Source of the DNA: Desulfuromonas acetexigens
GTDB taxonomy: Bacteria > Desulfobacterota > Desulfuromonadia > Desulfuromonadales > Trichloromonadaceae
Assembly (NCBI RefSeq): GCF_900111775.1
Contig: NZ_FOJJ01000039.1
Coordinates: 1 to 64,000 of the forward strand
DNA length: 64,000 nucleotides
Reading direction: 5' to 3'
Of the stretch, positions 43,751-52,783 are shown piece by piece. The position numbers were made by a program, and so were the translations under genes. Under the pieces are notes generated by a model that worked only from the letters and a program-made list of their open reading frames with translations, made no database searches and was not told the origin of the DNA. Each line of letters begins with the position of its first letter. The stretch's first letter is position 1.

Positions 43751-44587
43751 TCAGCGCCGCTGTTCGACCAGGGCGTAGGCCGAATGGTTGTGGATCGACT
43801 CGAAATTTTCGCACTCGACCCGGAACCAGGTAACATTTTCAATGCTTTGCAGCTTCTCTGTGACGGCGCGGACAATGTCCTCGACGAACCTGGGATTGTC
43901 GTAGGCCTGTTCGGTCACGGCCTTTTCGTCCTCGCGCTTGAGCAGAGAGTAAACCGGGGCGCTGCCGCAGACCTCGATCCAGTCGATGAGATCCTCCAGC
44001 CAGATATGGTCGCGGTAGCGCACCTGCACGGTCACGGCGCTGCGCTGGTTGTGGGCGCCGCGGGCGCTGATCTCCCGGGAGCAGGGGCAGAGGGAAGTGA
44101 CCGGCACGGTCACACCGAGGATGAAATCGCCGGTCTCTCCCAGGCTGCCGAGCATCCGGCATTGGTATTCCATCAGCCCGCGCGCCCCCGAGACCGGGGC
44201 CCGCTTTTCGATGAAGTAAGGAAACTCCAGCTCCAGGTGGGCGCTGGACGCCTCCAGCCGTTCTTTCATTTCTACCAGGATGGCATCAATCCCCTCGATG
44301 CTGATCTCACCATGATGCTCGTTGAGAATCTCGATGAAGCGGCTCATGTGGGTGCCCTTGAAGTGATGGGGCAGATCCACGTACATATTGATGCTCGCCA
44401 CCGTGTGCTGGCGGTCCTTGCTCTTGTCGAGGACGACGATGGGATAGTGGATGTTCTTCACCCCAACCTTGTCGATGGGAATGTTGCGCTCGTCCCGGGA
44501 CTGCTGCAAGTCGGGCATGGCGGCCCCGGCAGGGGCCGGTGAGGAGTGAGGGGTGAGGGGTGAGGGGGGGATGCTTTTCTCGGTCAT
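43751..44587 (-). CDS. folE2: GTP cyclohydrolase I type 2 (FolE2)
   Basis: The enzyme of up to 278 residues converts GTP to 7,8-dihydroneopterin triphosphate for folate and, with QueC next door, for queuosine. The catalytic cysteine region SLCPCSREIS and the family motifs (HMSRFIE, VSGARG, HNQRS) are clear. The first ~23 residues before MPDLQQSR are not family-like and are encoded by the GTGAGG heptad repeat (44539-44567). ATG 44518 would start in the family position but has no ribosome site, whereas ATG 44587 has AGGA. The repeat appears to lie inside, or immediately at, the 5' end of the gene. Confidence 0.93.
   Translation of the reverse strand: MTEKSIPPSPLTPHSSPAPAGAAMPDLQQSRDERNIPIDKVGVKNIHYPIVVLDKSKDRQHTVASINMYVDLPHHFKGTHMSRFIEILNEHHGEISIEGIDAILVEMKERLEASSAHLELEFPYFIEKRAPVSGARGLMEYQCRMLGSLGETGDFILGVTVPVTSLCPCSREISARGAHNQRSAVTVQVRYRDHIWLEDLIDWIEVCGSAPVYSLLKREDEKAVTEQAYDNPRFVEDIVRAVTEKLQSIENVTWFRVECENFESIHNHSAYALVEQRR
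44539..44567. repeat. GTGAGG heptad repeat at the 5' end of folE2
   Basis: Four near-perfect 7-base words (GTGAGGA, GTGAGGG, GTGAGGG, GTGAGGG). A further partial copy lies at 44637-44652 over the queC stop. Same family as 7269-7400. Confidence 0.8.
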
Positions 44588-44648
44588 ATCGCTTGTCGTC
44601 CTGGTTACTGGTTATGGTTTCTCCGCTTTACGCCTAACTCTTCACCCC

Positions 44649-45341
44649 TCACGCTTTGCTCACATAGCGGACGGGATCGGGCACGCCGGCCTCGGCGAAG
44701 CCTTTCAGGCGTAGACGGCAGGAGTCGCAACGACCGCAGGCCAGGCCGTCGGGGGTGGGGTCGTAGCAGGAGTGGGTGAGGGCGTAGTCAACCCCGAGAT
44801 CCAGACCCTTGCGAATGATTTCCGCCTTGGTCAGCGAAATCAACGGGGTATGGATGCGGTAGCGGCCGCTCCCCTCGACGCCGGCGCGGGTGGCGAGGTT
44901 GGCCAGGGTTTCGAAGGCGGCGATGTACTCGGGGCGGCAGTCGGGATAGCCCGAATAGTCGAGGGCGTTGACCCCGATGTAGATGTCGAAGGCGCCGAGA
45001 ACCTCGGCCCAGCCAAGGGCGAAGGAGAGAAAGATGGTGTTGCGCGCCGGGACGTAGGTGACCGGGATTTCCCCCTCCTGGACTCCCTCTTTGGGCACCT
45101 CCAGAGTGCTGGTCAGGGCGCTGCCGCCGATGCGGCGCAGGTCGATCTCCACCAGCTGGTGCTCCACCGCCCCCATCCGCGGCGCATAGCGGCGGGCCTG
45201 GTCGAGTTCGACGGTGTGGCGCTGACCGTAGGCGAAGCTCATGGCGTAAGGGGCAAAGCCCTCGGCCTGGGCGATGGCCATGCAAGTGGTGGAATCGAGT
45301 CCGCCGCTGTAGAGAACCACGGCTTTTTTACGGTTCGGCAT
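44649..45341 (-). CDS. queC: 7-cyano-7-deazaguanine synthase (QueC)
   Basis: The 230-residue PP-loop enzyme makes preQ0 from 7-carboxy-7-deazaguanine, ammonia and ATP. It has the PP-loop SGGLDSTT (residues 9-16), the long Q/DxGYP-like middle, and four zinc cysteines in [17 protein letters not shown] near the end. ATG 45341 with AAGGAG eight bases upstream is clear. With folE2 downstream it forms a queuosine/archaeosine-type precursor gene pair. Confidence 0.95.
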   Translation of the reverse strand: MPNRKKAVVLYSGGLDSTTCMAIAQAEGFAPYAMSFAYGQRHTVELDQARRYAPRMGAVEHQLVEIDLRRIGGSALTSTLEVPKEGVQEGEIPVTYVPARNTIFLSFALGWAEVLGAFDIYIGVNALDYSGYPDCRPEYIAAFETLANLATRAGVEGSGRYRIHTPLISLTKAEIIRKGLDLGVDYALTHSCYDPTPDGLACGRCDSCRLRLKGFAEAGVPDPVRYVSKA

Positions 45342-45405
45342 GGGGATGCTCCTTGTCGGCAAGAGGTTGTTAACGGGTGGGATGAGAAGGCGACCGGAAG
45401 TCGTT

Positions 45406-45681
45406 TCAGTACACCTCATCATGGCTGCCGATGCTGACCGGGATGATTTTGCCGTCCTCGAACAAAAATTCCAGGGTAATGCGATAGCTGATGTTGATGG
45501 AGACGGAATGCAGATCGCGAAGCGGCCCGGTCAGGCGATGCAGTCGCAGGGACGGATGTCGCGGATTGAGTTCCAGTAGCTTCAGGGTCTTTTCGTATTG
45601 AGGCAGCAGTTCCGGGTGACGTTTGATGAATTTTGCGGCGCGTTTCAGATAGCTGTGGGTATAGATGATGCGAAAGCTCAT
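45406..45681 (-). CDS. type II toxin, RelE/YafQ-like mRNA interferase
   Basis: The 91-residue protein of the RelE/ParE fold begins with [21 protein letters not shown]. The C-terminal IGSHDEVY matches the YafQ-group ending, in which a histidine is catalytic. It should cleave ribosome-bound mRNA and be neutralised by the upstream antitoxin, whose stop overlaps its start (ATGA at 45678-45681). Confidence 0.88.
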   Translation of the reverse strand: MSFRIIYTHSYLKRAAKFIKRHPELLPQYEKTLKLLELNPRHPSLRLHRLTGPLRDLHSVSINISYRITLEFLFEDGKIIPVSIGSHDEVY

Positions 45682-45938
45682 GCCCCGGTATTCCTGATGC
45701 GGGCGATATGCGCGTCGACACTTTCTTCCGTCGTTTCGCCGGCGGCCAGTTCCCTCCGGGTTTCATAGAGGGCCGCTTCCAGTTCGCACACCCGCAGCCG
45801 GTTGTACTCTTCGAGCTCCATAACCACATAACGATCTTGCCCGCGCACGGATATGACCGCCTCCGGGCTCTGCTCAAGGGCTTTTTCGATGGAAGAGACG
45901 CCCCGGGTCTTCAGTTCGTTTGCCGCGATGATTTTCAT
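45678..45938 (-). CDS. type II antitoxin, Phd/YefM family
   Basis: The 86-residue protein has an N-terminal Phd/YefM-type DNA-binding fold (IIAANELKTRGVSSIEKAL; RYVVMELEEYNRLR) and an acidic helical tail (about 50-86) that probably wraps the toxin. GGAGGTGCG precedes the ATG. It precedes the toxin as usual and probably represses the pair. Confidence 0.85.
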   Translation of the reverse strand: MKIIAANELKTRGVSSIEKALEQSPEAVISVRGQDRYVVMELEEYNRLRVCELEAALYETRRELAAGETTEESVDAHIARIRNTGA

Positions 45939-46030
45939 GTCGCACCTCCAACAGCACTGGTCAAAATGCTTTTAATCGTACTGTCGATCGTTCGGCATGT
46001 CAAATGGTCCGTTCTTTCGGCTGGACTCTT

Positions 46031-47479
46031 TTAGTAAACCTCGTAGAAATCTCCGGTGCCCAACCGGTGCACCTTGAGCAGGTTGGTGGTGCCGGGGGAA
46101 GAGACCGGGCTGCCCATGGTGATGACGACGATATCCCCCCGGCGCAGCACGCCGCGGGAGAGGATGAGTTTTTCCACCGAGCGGATCTGCGCTTCCGTAT
46201 CCCCCTCGATGGCGACCCGCAGGGCGTGGATGCCGGCGTAGAGGCAGAGCCGGCGGCGAGCCGTCTGGGACGGGGTGATGGCAAAGATCGGCAGGTCCGG
46301 GCGGTATTTGGCGACCAGCGCGGCGGTGCCGCCGGTTTGGGTGAAGGCGAGAATGGCGGCGGCGCCGACCGTTTCCGCCACCCGGCAGGCGGCCTGACCG
46401 ATGGCTTCGGAGAGGCGCCGGTAGCCGAGGGTTTCGGGGATCGGGTGAAAGACGTTGGTTTTCAGTACCGGGTCCTGCTCCACGTCATGGGCTACCCGCA
46501 CCATGAGGGAAACGGCTTCGACCGGATATTTGCCGGCGGCGGTTTCGCCGGAAAGCATGACGGCATCGGTGCCGTCGAGGATGGCGTTGGCCACGTCCGA
46601 GGTCTCGGCACGGGTCGGGCGCGGGTTGTGTATCATGCTTTCCAGCATCTGGGTGGCGGTGATGACCGGTTTCCCCGCCTGGTTGCACATGCGGATGATG
46701 CGTTTCTGGATCAGCGGCACCTTTTCGGGGTTCATCTCCACGCCGAGATCCCCCCGCGCCACCATGATGCCGTCGGCAGCCTCGAGAATGGCGGCGAAAT
46801 CCTCCACCGCCTGGGGTTTCTCGATCTTGGCGATGACGCGCATGCTGCTCTTTTCCCGATAGAGCCGTTCCTTGAGTTCGAGGACGTCGGCGGCCTGCTG
46901 GACAAAGGAGAGGGCCAGATAGTCGATCTCCTGACCGAGGCAGAAGCGGAGATCTTCGAGATCCTTTTCCGTCATGGCGGGGATGGAGACGCGGGCGCCG
47001 GGGAGGTTGATCCCTTTGCGATCCTTGAGGGTGCCGCCGACCACCACCTGGCAGCGCACATCTTCATCGGTTACGGTGAGCGCCCGCAGCTCGAGCAGGC
47101 CATCGTCGAGGAGGATCGCGTCGCCGGGCTTGACATCCTGCGGCAAGCCTTTGTAATCGCTGGGGATGAGAGCCCCTTCCCCGAGTACGTCGCGGGTGGT
47201 GAGAATCACTTCCTGGCCGGTACGCAGGGACAGGGAACCGTCGCGGAGATGCCCGACGCGGATTTTCGGCCCCTGCAAGTCGGCGAGAATGGCCACCGCC
47301 TGGTGTCGGCGCCGGGAAAGTTCGCGCAGGCGGCGGATGATGCGCGCCTTGCCCGCGTGGTCGCCGTGGGAAAAGTTCAGGCGAAAGACGTCGGCGCCGG
47401 CTTCCATCAGAGCCAGTAGCATCTGTTCGGATTCGCTGGCGGGTCCGACCGTGGCGACGATCTTGGTGCGCCGGTACAT
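46031..47479 (-). CDS. pyk: pyruvate kinase
   Basis: The 482-residue glycolytic enzyme converts phosphoenolpyruvate plus ADP to pyruvate plus ATP. N-terminal TKIVATVGPAS, the metal/substrate motif DGIMVARGDLGVE, the KPVITATQML segment and the allosteric C-terminal domain (about 350-475) are all present; length is normal. AGGAGG precedes the ATG, and a promoter (TTGCCG-17-TATAGT) lies at 47548-47576. Single-gene unit. Confidence 0.97.
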   Translation of the reverse strand: MYRRTKIVATVGPASESEQMLLALMEAGADVFRLNFSHGDHAGKARIIRRLRELSRRRHQAVAILADLQGPKIRVGHLRDGSLSLRTGQEVILTTRDVLGEGALIPSDYKGLPQDVKPGDAILLDDGLLELRALTVTDEDVRCQVVVGGTLKDRKGINLPGARVSIPAMTEKDLEDLRFCLGQEIDYLALSFVQQAADVLELKERLYREKSSMRVIAKIEKPQAVEDFAAILEAADGIMVARGDLGVEMNPEKVPLIQKRIIRMCNQAGKPVITATQMLESMIHNPRPTRAETSDVANAILDGTDAVMLSGETAAGKYPVEAVSLMVRVAHDVEQDPVLKTNVFHPIPETLGYRRLSEAIGQAACRVAETVGAAAILAFTQTGGTAALVAKYRPDLPIFAITPSQTARRRLCLYAGIHALRVAIEGDTEAQIRSVEKLILSRGVLRRGDIVVITMGSPVSSPGTTNLLKVHRLGTGDFYEVY

Positions 47480-47547
47480 GAGTCCTCCTCGCCGGGGGGA
47501 AACAGGGAATGACGGGACGGCAACAGCCGCCCGTTCAAGGGGTCGTC

Positions 47548-47576
47548 ACTATATCACGCCCCCCGGGGGACGGCAA
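47548..47576 (-). promoter_or_regulatory. candidate sigma-70 promoter for pyk
   Basis: TTGCCG, 17 bases, TATAGT on the minus strand, about 70 bases before pyk. Confidence 0.5.
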
Positions 47577-47648
47577 AATAAATGGCCAGGGGCGGGTGTT
47601 TGTGGTATCCATGGACAATTTTAATCGATTATCCGAGGTGGTTTGCCC

Positions 47649-50036
47649 ATGTCCACGTTATTTCGTTATCTCCTCTGGTCCGGCCTGGTTCTTGTCCTGC
47701 TCGGGATTGGTGCCTTGGTCGGCGCCTACTTCTATGTCGCCGGTTCCTTGCCTAAACTCGACTCCCTGAGCGATTACCGGCCGCCGGTCATCAGCCGGGT
47801 GCTCAGCGACGAAGGGGAAGTTATCGCCGAGTTCTACCGGGAGCGGCGCATCGTCGTGCCGGTGGCGCGCATGCCTGAGCGACTGGTGCGCTCCTTTGTC
47901 GCCGCCGAGGACTCCAAATTTTTCGAGCATCAGGGGATCGACCTCTTTTCCATTCTCCGCGCCGCGCTGAAAAATCTCAAAGCAGGGGGGGTCGTTCAGG
48001 GAGGGAGCACCATCACCCAGCAGATCGCCAAGGGTCTGCTGCTGACTCCGGAAAAGAAGTTCTCCCGCAAGTTCAAAGAGGCGATTCTCGCCTGGCGGAT
48101 GGAAAAGCGTCTTTCCAAGGACGAACTCCTTTATCTCTATCTCAACCAGATCTATCTCGGCCACGGTGCCTACGGCGTGCAGGCGGCGGCGGAGAATTAC
48201 TACAACAAAAACGTCGAAGAGCTTTCCCTGGCCGAGTGCGCGATGCTGGCGGGATTGCCCCAGGCCCCCAGCCGCTACTCCCCCTACCGCAATTTCGCCC
48301 GAGCCAAGGAGCGGCAGAAGTATGTCCTTGGCCGCATGGTCGAGGACGGCTACATCACCGAGCAGGAAGCGGCGGCGGCCGTCGCCGAGTCGCTGACCAT
48401 CCATCCCCGCACCAACGCCCACAGCCACGAGGCGGCTTACTTCACCGAACAGGTGCGGCGTTATCTGGAAGAGGCCTACGGCGAGGAGATGCTCTATACC
48501 GGCGGGCTGGAAATTAGCACGACCATGAACCTCGCCATGCAGAAGGCAGCCCATCAGGCGGTGCAGGAGAATCTGCGCGAACATGACCGGCGCTACGGCT
48601 ACCGGGGGCCGGAGCGGGTGCTCCAGGAGAGCGAAGTCGAGAATTTTCTCAACGATCAGGCCCCGGAACTCGATGCCCACCCGCCGGTAGCGGGGAGCCT
48701 GCTCGATGCGGTGCTGACGGGGTCGACCGCCCAGTCCCTGCAGGTGCGTTTCGGCAACCGCCAGGGGGAGGTTCCCCTCAAGGGGATCGGCTGGGCCGGC
48801 AAGGTCCGGGTGGTGGCGGCGGACCAGGCGCCGACCGGCAACGCCAAAAGTAAGGAGAGCCGCTTGCCCCTCGGGTCGCTGTTGCGGGTGCGGGTACAAA
48901 AGGTCGCCGAAGATGGTCGCCTCACCCTCACTCTCGATCAGGAGCCGGAAGCGCAAGGGGCGCTGATCGCCCTGTCCCCCGCCTCGGGCGAGGTCAAAGC
49001 CATGGTCGGCGGCTACGATTTCTACCGCAGCCAGTTCAATCGGGTGACCCAGGCCCGGCGGCTACCGGGGTCGGCCTTCAAGCCGATCATCTATGCGGCC
49101 GCCCTGGACAAGGGCTACACCGCGGCGACGGTGATTCTCGATACGCCCCTGATCTATCCACAGCGGGGCAAGGGGGAGTGGCGGCCGCAGAACTATGATC
49201 ACAAGTTCAAGGGGCCGATCACCTTTCGCGAGGCACTGACCCATTCGAACAATATTGTCACCATCAAAATTCTTGAGGACATCGGCGTCGGTTATGCTAT
49301 CGGCTACGCCAAAAAACTTGGCATCGAGTCTCCCCTCAATCGTGACCTGACCCTGGCGCTTGGCTCCTCGGCCATTACCCCGCTGGAGTTGGCAGGTGCC
49401 TACAGCGTCTTCGCTAACGGCGGTGTCCGGGTGACCCCTTTCTATGTGACGCGGGTGGCCGATCGCGACGGGCGGGTGCTGGAGTCGATCAACCCTGGCG
49501 ATTTTCCGGGAGGAACCCGTTCGGGTCAACGCCTGCTCTCCGTCAGTCGCGAGCGGGTGATTTCCCCGGAAACCTCCTTTCTGATCACCAATCTCATGGA
49601 GAGTGTCATTCAGAGCGGGACCGGACAACGAGCCAAGGAGTTGGGGCGCCCGGCGGCGGGCAAGACCGGCACCACCAACGACTTGAAGGATGCCTGGTTC
49701 GCCGGCTATGTGCCGCAACTGGTGGCGGTTTCCTGGACCGGCTATGACCAGGAACGCCCCCTCGGAAGCAAAGAGACGGGGGCGCGGGCGGCACTCCCCG
49801 CCTGGCTCTCGTTTATGAAAGCCGCGGTCAAGGCCTGGCCCCCGAGCGACTTCCCGGTTCCGGATACCATCGAATTCTCCGCTATCGACCCCCGCACCGG
49901 TCTGCTCGCTTCCGAGACGCAGTCGGGTGCCATGGTCGAGGCTTTCGCGCCGGGAACCGCGCCCACCCGCTATGCCGTCGACGAGGAGCGTCCTCGCGCC
50001 CAGGACTTTTTCCGCATTGATATGGATGAGTATTAA
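47649..50036 (+). CDS. mrcA: penicillin-binding protein 1A (bifunctional)
   Basis: The 795-residue class A PBP has a membrane helix (about 8-32) and a GT51 transglycosylase domain (about 50-230) with EDSKFFEHQG and GGSTITQQIAKGL. An OB-like insertion region (about 300-430) follows, then a transpeptidase domain (about 435-760) with catalytic SAFK (GSAFKPI), SNN and KTGT (AGKTGTTND). It builds septal and lateral peptidoglycan. ATG 47649 with GAGGTGG seven bases upstream is used rather than the in-frame TTG at 47643. Confidence 0.95.
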   Translation: MSTLFRYLLWSGLVLVLLGIGALVGAYFYVAGSLPKLDSLSDYRPPVISRVLSDEGEVIAEFYRERRIVVPVARMPERLVRSFVAAEDSKFFEHQGIDLFSILRAALKNLKAGGVVQGGSTITQQIAKGLLLTPEKKFSRKFKEAILAWRMEKRLSKDELLYLYLNQIYLGHGAYGVQAAAENYYNKNVEELSLAECAMLAGLPQAPSRYSPYRNFARAKERQKYVLGRMVEDGYITEQEAAAAVAESLTIHPRTNAHSHEAAYFTEQVRRYLEEAYGEEMLYTGGLEISTTMNLAMQKAAHQAVQENLREHDRRYGYRGPERVLQESEVENFLNDQAPELDAHPPVAGSLLDAVLTGSTAQSLQVRFGNRQGEVPLKGIGWAGKVRVVAADQAPTGNAKSKESRLPLGSLLRVRVQKVAEDGRLTLTLDQEPEAQGALIALSPASGEVKAMVGGYDFYRSQFNRVTQARRLPGSAFKPIIYAAALDKGYTAATVILDTPLIYPQRGKGEWRPQNYDHKFKGPITFREALTHSNNIVTIKILEDIGVGYAIGYAKKLGIESPLNRDLTLALGSSAITPLELAGAYSVFANGGVRVTPFYVTRVADRDGRVLESINPGDFPGGTRSGQRLLSVSRERVISPETSFLITNLMESVIQSGTGQRAKELGRPAAGKTGTTNDLKDAWFAGYVPQLVAVSWTGYDQERPLGSKETGARAALPAWLSFMKAAVKAWPPSDFPVPDTIEFSAIDPRTGLLASETQSGAMVEAFAPGTAPTRYAVDEERPRAQDFFRIDMDEY

Positions 50037-50219
50037 AAAAGCCTGCCCGGGGGTGTGAAGTGTAAACTTCTCCCCCGCGAGTGTCGGAATTTTTTACAAA
50101 ATGGCCTCTGGAACGGGGCTTTTCCGTGGGAATTCGGCCCTTTAAGTGGCGTGAATATTGCAAAACCCAACAGGGTGTTGAAGAGTTCAACCCTGAGCGC
50201 GTGGGAGGCTGGAAACGTT

Positions 50220-50579
50220 ATGGAACAGGTGCGGATCGCTCGAAAGCATCGCCGGTTTTTGACCCATGGACGGGCGCTGGCGCGGGTAAGGTCAGCCCCC
50301 GATACGATGGTTCATGTTATCGATATCAGCGTCGGCGGGTTGGCTTTTCGCTATCTCGGCGACGGCGAACTCGGTGGGAACACAGACGAAATCGATCTGT
50401 TTCACGATGAGAACCTGGCCCTTGGGGGTCTTCCGGTGCAGGCCGTTTCCGATTGTCCCCTCGATTACGGCTTCATTCCCATGCGCCGGCGCGGCCTGAG
50501 TTTTGGCGATTTGACGCCGGAGCAACGGTTCGCCCTCGACGCTTTCATCGTCAACTATACTGAGGCAGGTCGGCGCTAA
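50220..50579 (+). CDS. PilZ-type c-di-GMP binding protein
   Basis: The 119-residue single-domain protein has an N-terminal RKHRR arginine motif and DISVGGLAF (the D/NxSxxG part of the PilZ signature), followed by beta strands and a C-terminal helix (QRFALDAFIVNYT). It probably binds c-di-GMP made by the cyclases in this window. ATG 50220 has GGGAGG eleven bases upstream. The 180 bases before it carry no gene. Confidence 0.75.
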   Translation: MEQVRIARKHRRFLTHGRALARVRSAPDTMVHVIDISVGGLAFRYLGDGELGGNTDEIDLFHDENLALGGLPVQAVSDCPLDYGFIPMRRRGLSFGDLTPEQRFALDAFIVNYTEAGRR

Positions 50580-50591
50580 CCGCAGGCTGAA

Positions 50592-50637
50592 GTCGACCTT
50601 TCCAGGTCGACAAACAGGCTCGGGCGCCTGGCGCCCG
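50592..50637. repeat. two adjacent hairpins after the PilZ gene
   Basis: GTCGACCT/AGGTCGAC (50592-50611) and CGGGCGCC/GGCGCCCG (50621-50637). No U tract follows, so they are not a clear terminator. Confidence 0.6.
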
Positions 50638-50768
50638 GCTGAAAACGGATGGATCGCAACTGGCGGATCCCTTGGGGGTTCGCTTTTTTTTGCGCGCTTC
50701 CCGTCGGGAACCGATCCTCGTCTCGGTGGAGTAGAATTGTCTAAGTGTCTGTTTCTCCGTGTCTTGCC

Positions 50769-50797
50769 TTGACGAAGAGCGTCTTCTGTGGTATTTT
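50769..50797 (+). promoter_or_regulatory. candidate sigma-70 promoter for carD
   Basis: TTGACG, 17-base spacer, TATTTT, 37 bases before the carD ATG. Confidence 0.45.
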
Positions 50798-50833
50798 TCA
50801 TTCTTCGTCAATGTTAGCGGAAGGAGTACCAAA

Positions 50834-51319
50834 ATGTTTAAAATAGGTGAGATGGCGGTTTACCCGGCTCAGGGCGTAGGGAAAATCGAGGCGATCGAAA
50901 CCAGGGAATTTTCCGGAGAACGGCACGATTTTTACGTGTTGCGCATTGTCGACAGCGATATGACGATCATGGTGCCGGTGGGCAATGCCAGCCATGTCGG
51001 GTTGCGGAATCTGATTCACAAGGACCGCGTCGCCTCGGTTTACGACCTCCTCGAAGAAAAGCATGGTGGTTGCGGGCTGATCGCTTCCTGGAGCCGTCGG
51101 CAGCGGGAATACAACGAAAAGATCCGCTCCGGCGATCTCTTCGAAGTCGCTTCGGTTTTACGGGAACTGTACCAACTCAAGGAAAGCAAGGAGCTTTCCT
51201 ACGGTGAGAAAAAGGTGTTGGATCTGACTCGTAAATTGCTGGTCAAGGAGCTGGCTCTGGCTGACGGCAGCGACGAGACCCAGGTTTTCGAGCGGGTTGA
51301 GAAGATTTTTCTCCACTAA
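50834..51319 (+). CDS. CarD/CdnL family transcription factor
   Basis: The 161-residue protein has an N-terminal RNA-polymerase-interacting domain (about 1-60; FKIGEMAVYPAQGVGKIEAI) and an all-helical C-terminal domain. CarD/CdnL proteins bind the polymerase beta subunit and stabilise open promoter complexes, especially at rRNA promoters. AAGGAG is seven bases before the ATG. The order carD-ispD-ispF is a common neighbourhood in this bacterial group. Confidence 0.93.
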   Translation: MFKIGEMAVYPAQGVGKIEAIETREFSGERHDFYVLRIVDSDMTIMVPVGNASHVGLRNLIHKDRVASVYDLLEEKHGGCGLIASWSRRQREYNEKIRSGDLFEVASVLRELYQLKESKELSYGEKKVLDLTRKLLVKELALADGSDETQVFERVEKIFLH

Positions 51320-51529
51320 GAAGCGGCGCTTCATTCTTGTCGCAGTTTTTTGTTGGGGGATGGCACTTCGCATCCCCCTTCGCTTTTCCCCGATCCATCC
51401 CCCTCATCGAGGTTTTCCCCGCGGCTTTGCCCATGACTTTCGCCGCGCATGGTGGTATAACACTGTCCCGCCTTGGACCCGGCACGGGGCGCGACACGGC
51501 TGTTCCGAAATTGGGGGTAAGGGGGTTGC

Positions 51530-52231
51530 ATGAAAGTCTATGTCCTGGTTCCCGCCGCAGGTTTAGGGCGGCGCATGGGGGCTTCCCTCAACAAGCAGTA
51601 CCTGACCCTTGCCGACCGGCCGATCCTGGCTCACACCCTCGCCCTTTTCGACGGACATCCCCGGGTGGACGGCATCTATGTCATTTCGCCGGCGGATGAG
51701 GTCCCTTTTTGTCGCCGGGAAGTGGTCGAGCGCTATGGGTTCGTCAAGGTGCTTGGCCTGGTCGCCGGCGGCGCCGAACGCCAGGATTCGGTACGCAACG
51801 GCCTGCGCGCCTGCGCCGCCGAGGCGGAAGACATAGTGCTGATTCACGACGGCGTGCGCCCCCTCTGTCCGCCCGTGTGCATCGACACGGCGATCGATAC
51901 GGCAAGCCGCGTTGGGGCCTGCGTCGTCGGTGTGCCGGTCAAGGATACCATCAAGGAAGTCGAGGGGGGCATGATCCAGGGGACGCCGCAGCGGCAGCGG
52001 CTCTGGCAGGCCCAGACTCCGCAGGCCTTTCGTTACGGCTTGATCCGCGATGCCCACGAGCGGGCCCTGGCGGAAGGTTGGCTTGGTACCGACGACGCCT
52101 CGCTGGTGGAGCGGCTCGGCCTGCCGGTGGCGATGGTCACAGGGGATTATCGCAACATCAAGATCACCACGCCCGAGGATCTGCTCCTGGCCCGGGCTTT
52201 TCTGGCGAGTTCCGAAGGAACGGCGAGATGA
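51530..52231 (+). CDS. ispD: 2-C-methyl-D-erythritol 4-phosphate cytidylyltransferase
   Basis: The 233-residue MEP-pathway enzyme makes CDP-methylerythritol. It has the N-terminal nucleotide site [11 protein letters not shown], then [14 protein letters not shown] and the VKDTIKE segment. AAGGGGG precedes the ATG. It is coupled to ispF (stop and start overlap at 52228-52231). Confidence 0.96.
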   Translation: MKVYVLVPAAGLGRRMGASLNKQYLTLADRPILAHTLALFDGHPRVDGIYVISPADEVPFCRREVVERYGFVKVLGLVAGGAERQDSVRNGLRACAAEAEDIVLIHDGVRPLCPPVCIDTAIDTASRVGACVVGVPVKDTIKEVEGGMIQGTPQRQRLWQAQTPQAFRYGLIRDAHERALAEGWLGTDDASLVERLGLPVAMVTGDYRNIKITTPEDLLLARAFLASSEGTAR

Positions 52232-52725
52232 TGCGTATCGGTCACGGTTTTGATGTGCACCGCCTGGTGGCGGAGCGCAAACTGATTCTCGGCGGCATCG
52301 AGATTCCCTACAGTCTCGGGCTGCTCGGTCATTCCGACGCCGACGTTCTGCTCCATGCCATCTGCGACGCCATCCTCGGCGCCCTCGGCGCCGGCGACAT
52401 CGGCAAGCACTTTCCCGACAGCGATCCCGCCTACCGGGGGATTTCCAGCCTCAAGCTGCTGGCCCAGGTGATGGGTCTGGCGCGCGAGCGGGGCTACACC
52501 ATCGGCAACCTCGACGCGACCGTCATCGCCCAGCGACCCAAGCTCGCCCCCTATATTCGCCAGATGGTGGAGATCATCGCCGCGACCTGCGGCGTCAATC
52601 CCGAGCGGGTCAACGTCAAGGCCACCACCACCGAACAGCTCGGGTTCGAAGGGCGCGGCGAGGGGATCTCCGCCCACGCCGTGGTGCTGCTGCAGGTCGA
52701 TGACGGCCTGGAAGAGATCTTCTGA
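52228..52725 (+). CDS. ispF: 2-C-methyl-D-erythritol 2,4-cyclodiphosphate synthase
   Basis: The 165-residue MEP-pathway enzyme contains [10 protein letters not shown] with the zinc ligands (D and H), [17 protein letters not shown], and the C-terminal [15 protein letters not shown] loop. The ATG at 52228 overlaps the ispD stop; a second ATG follows at 52231. It works two steps after IspD; ispE is not in the window. Confidence 0.96.
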   Translation: MMRIGHGFDVHRLVAERKLILGGIEIPYSLGLLGHSDADVLLHAICDAILGALGAGDIGKHFPDSDPAYRGISSLKLLAQVMGLARERGYTIGNLDATVIAQRPKLAPYIRQMVEIIAATCGVNPERVNVKATTTEQLGFEGRGEGISAHAVVLLQVDDGLEEIF

Positions 52726-52783
52726 CGAACCTTCTCCCGGTTCATTTCCTGAATTCCCATTTTGCCCTGACGGATTCTCATTC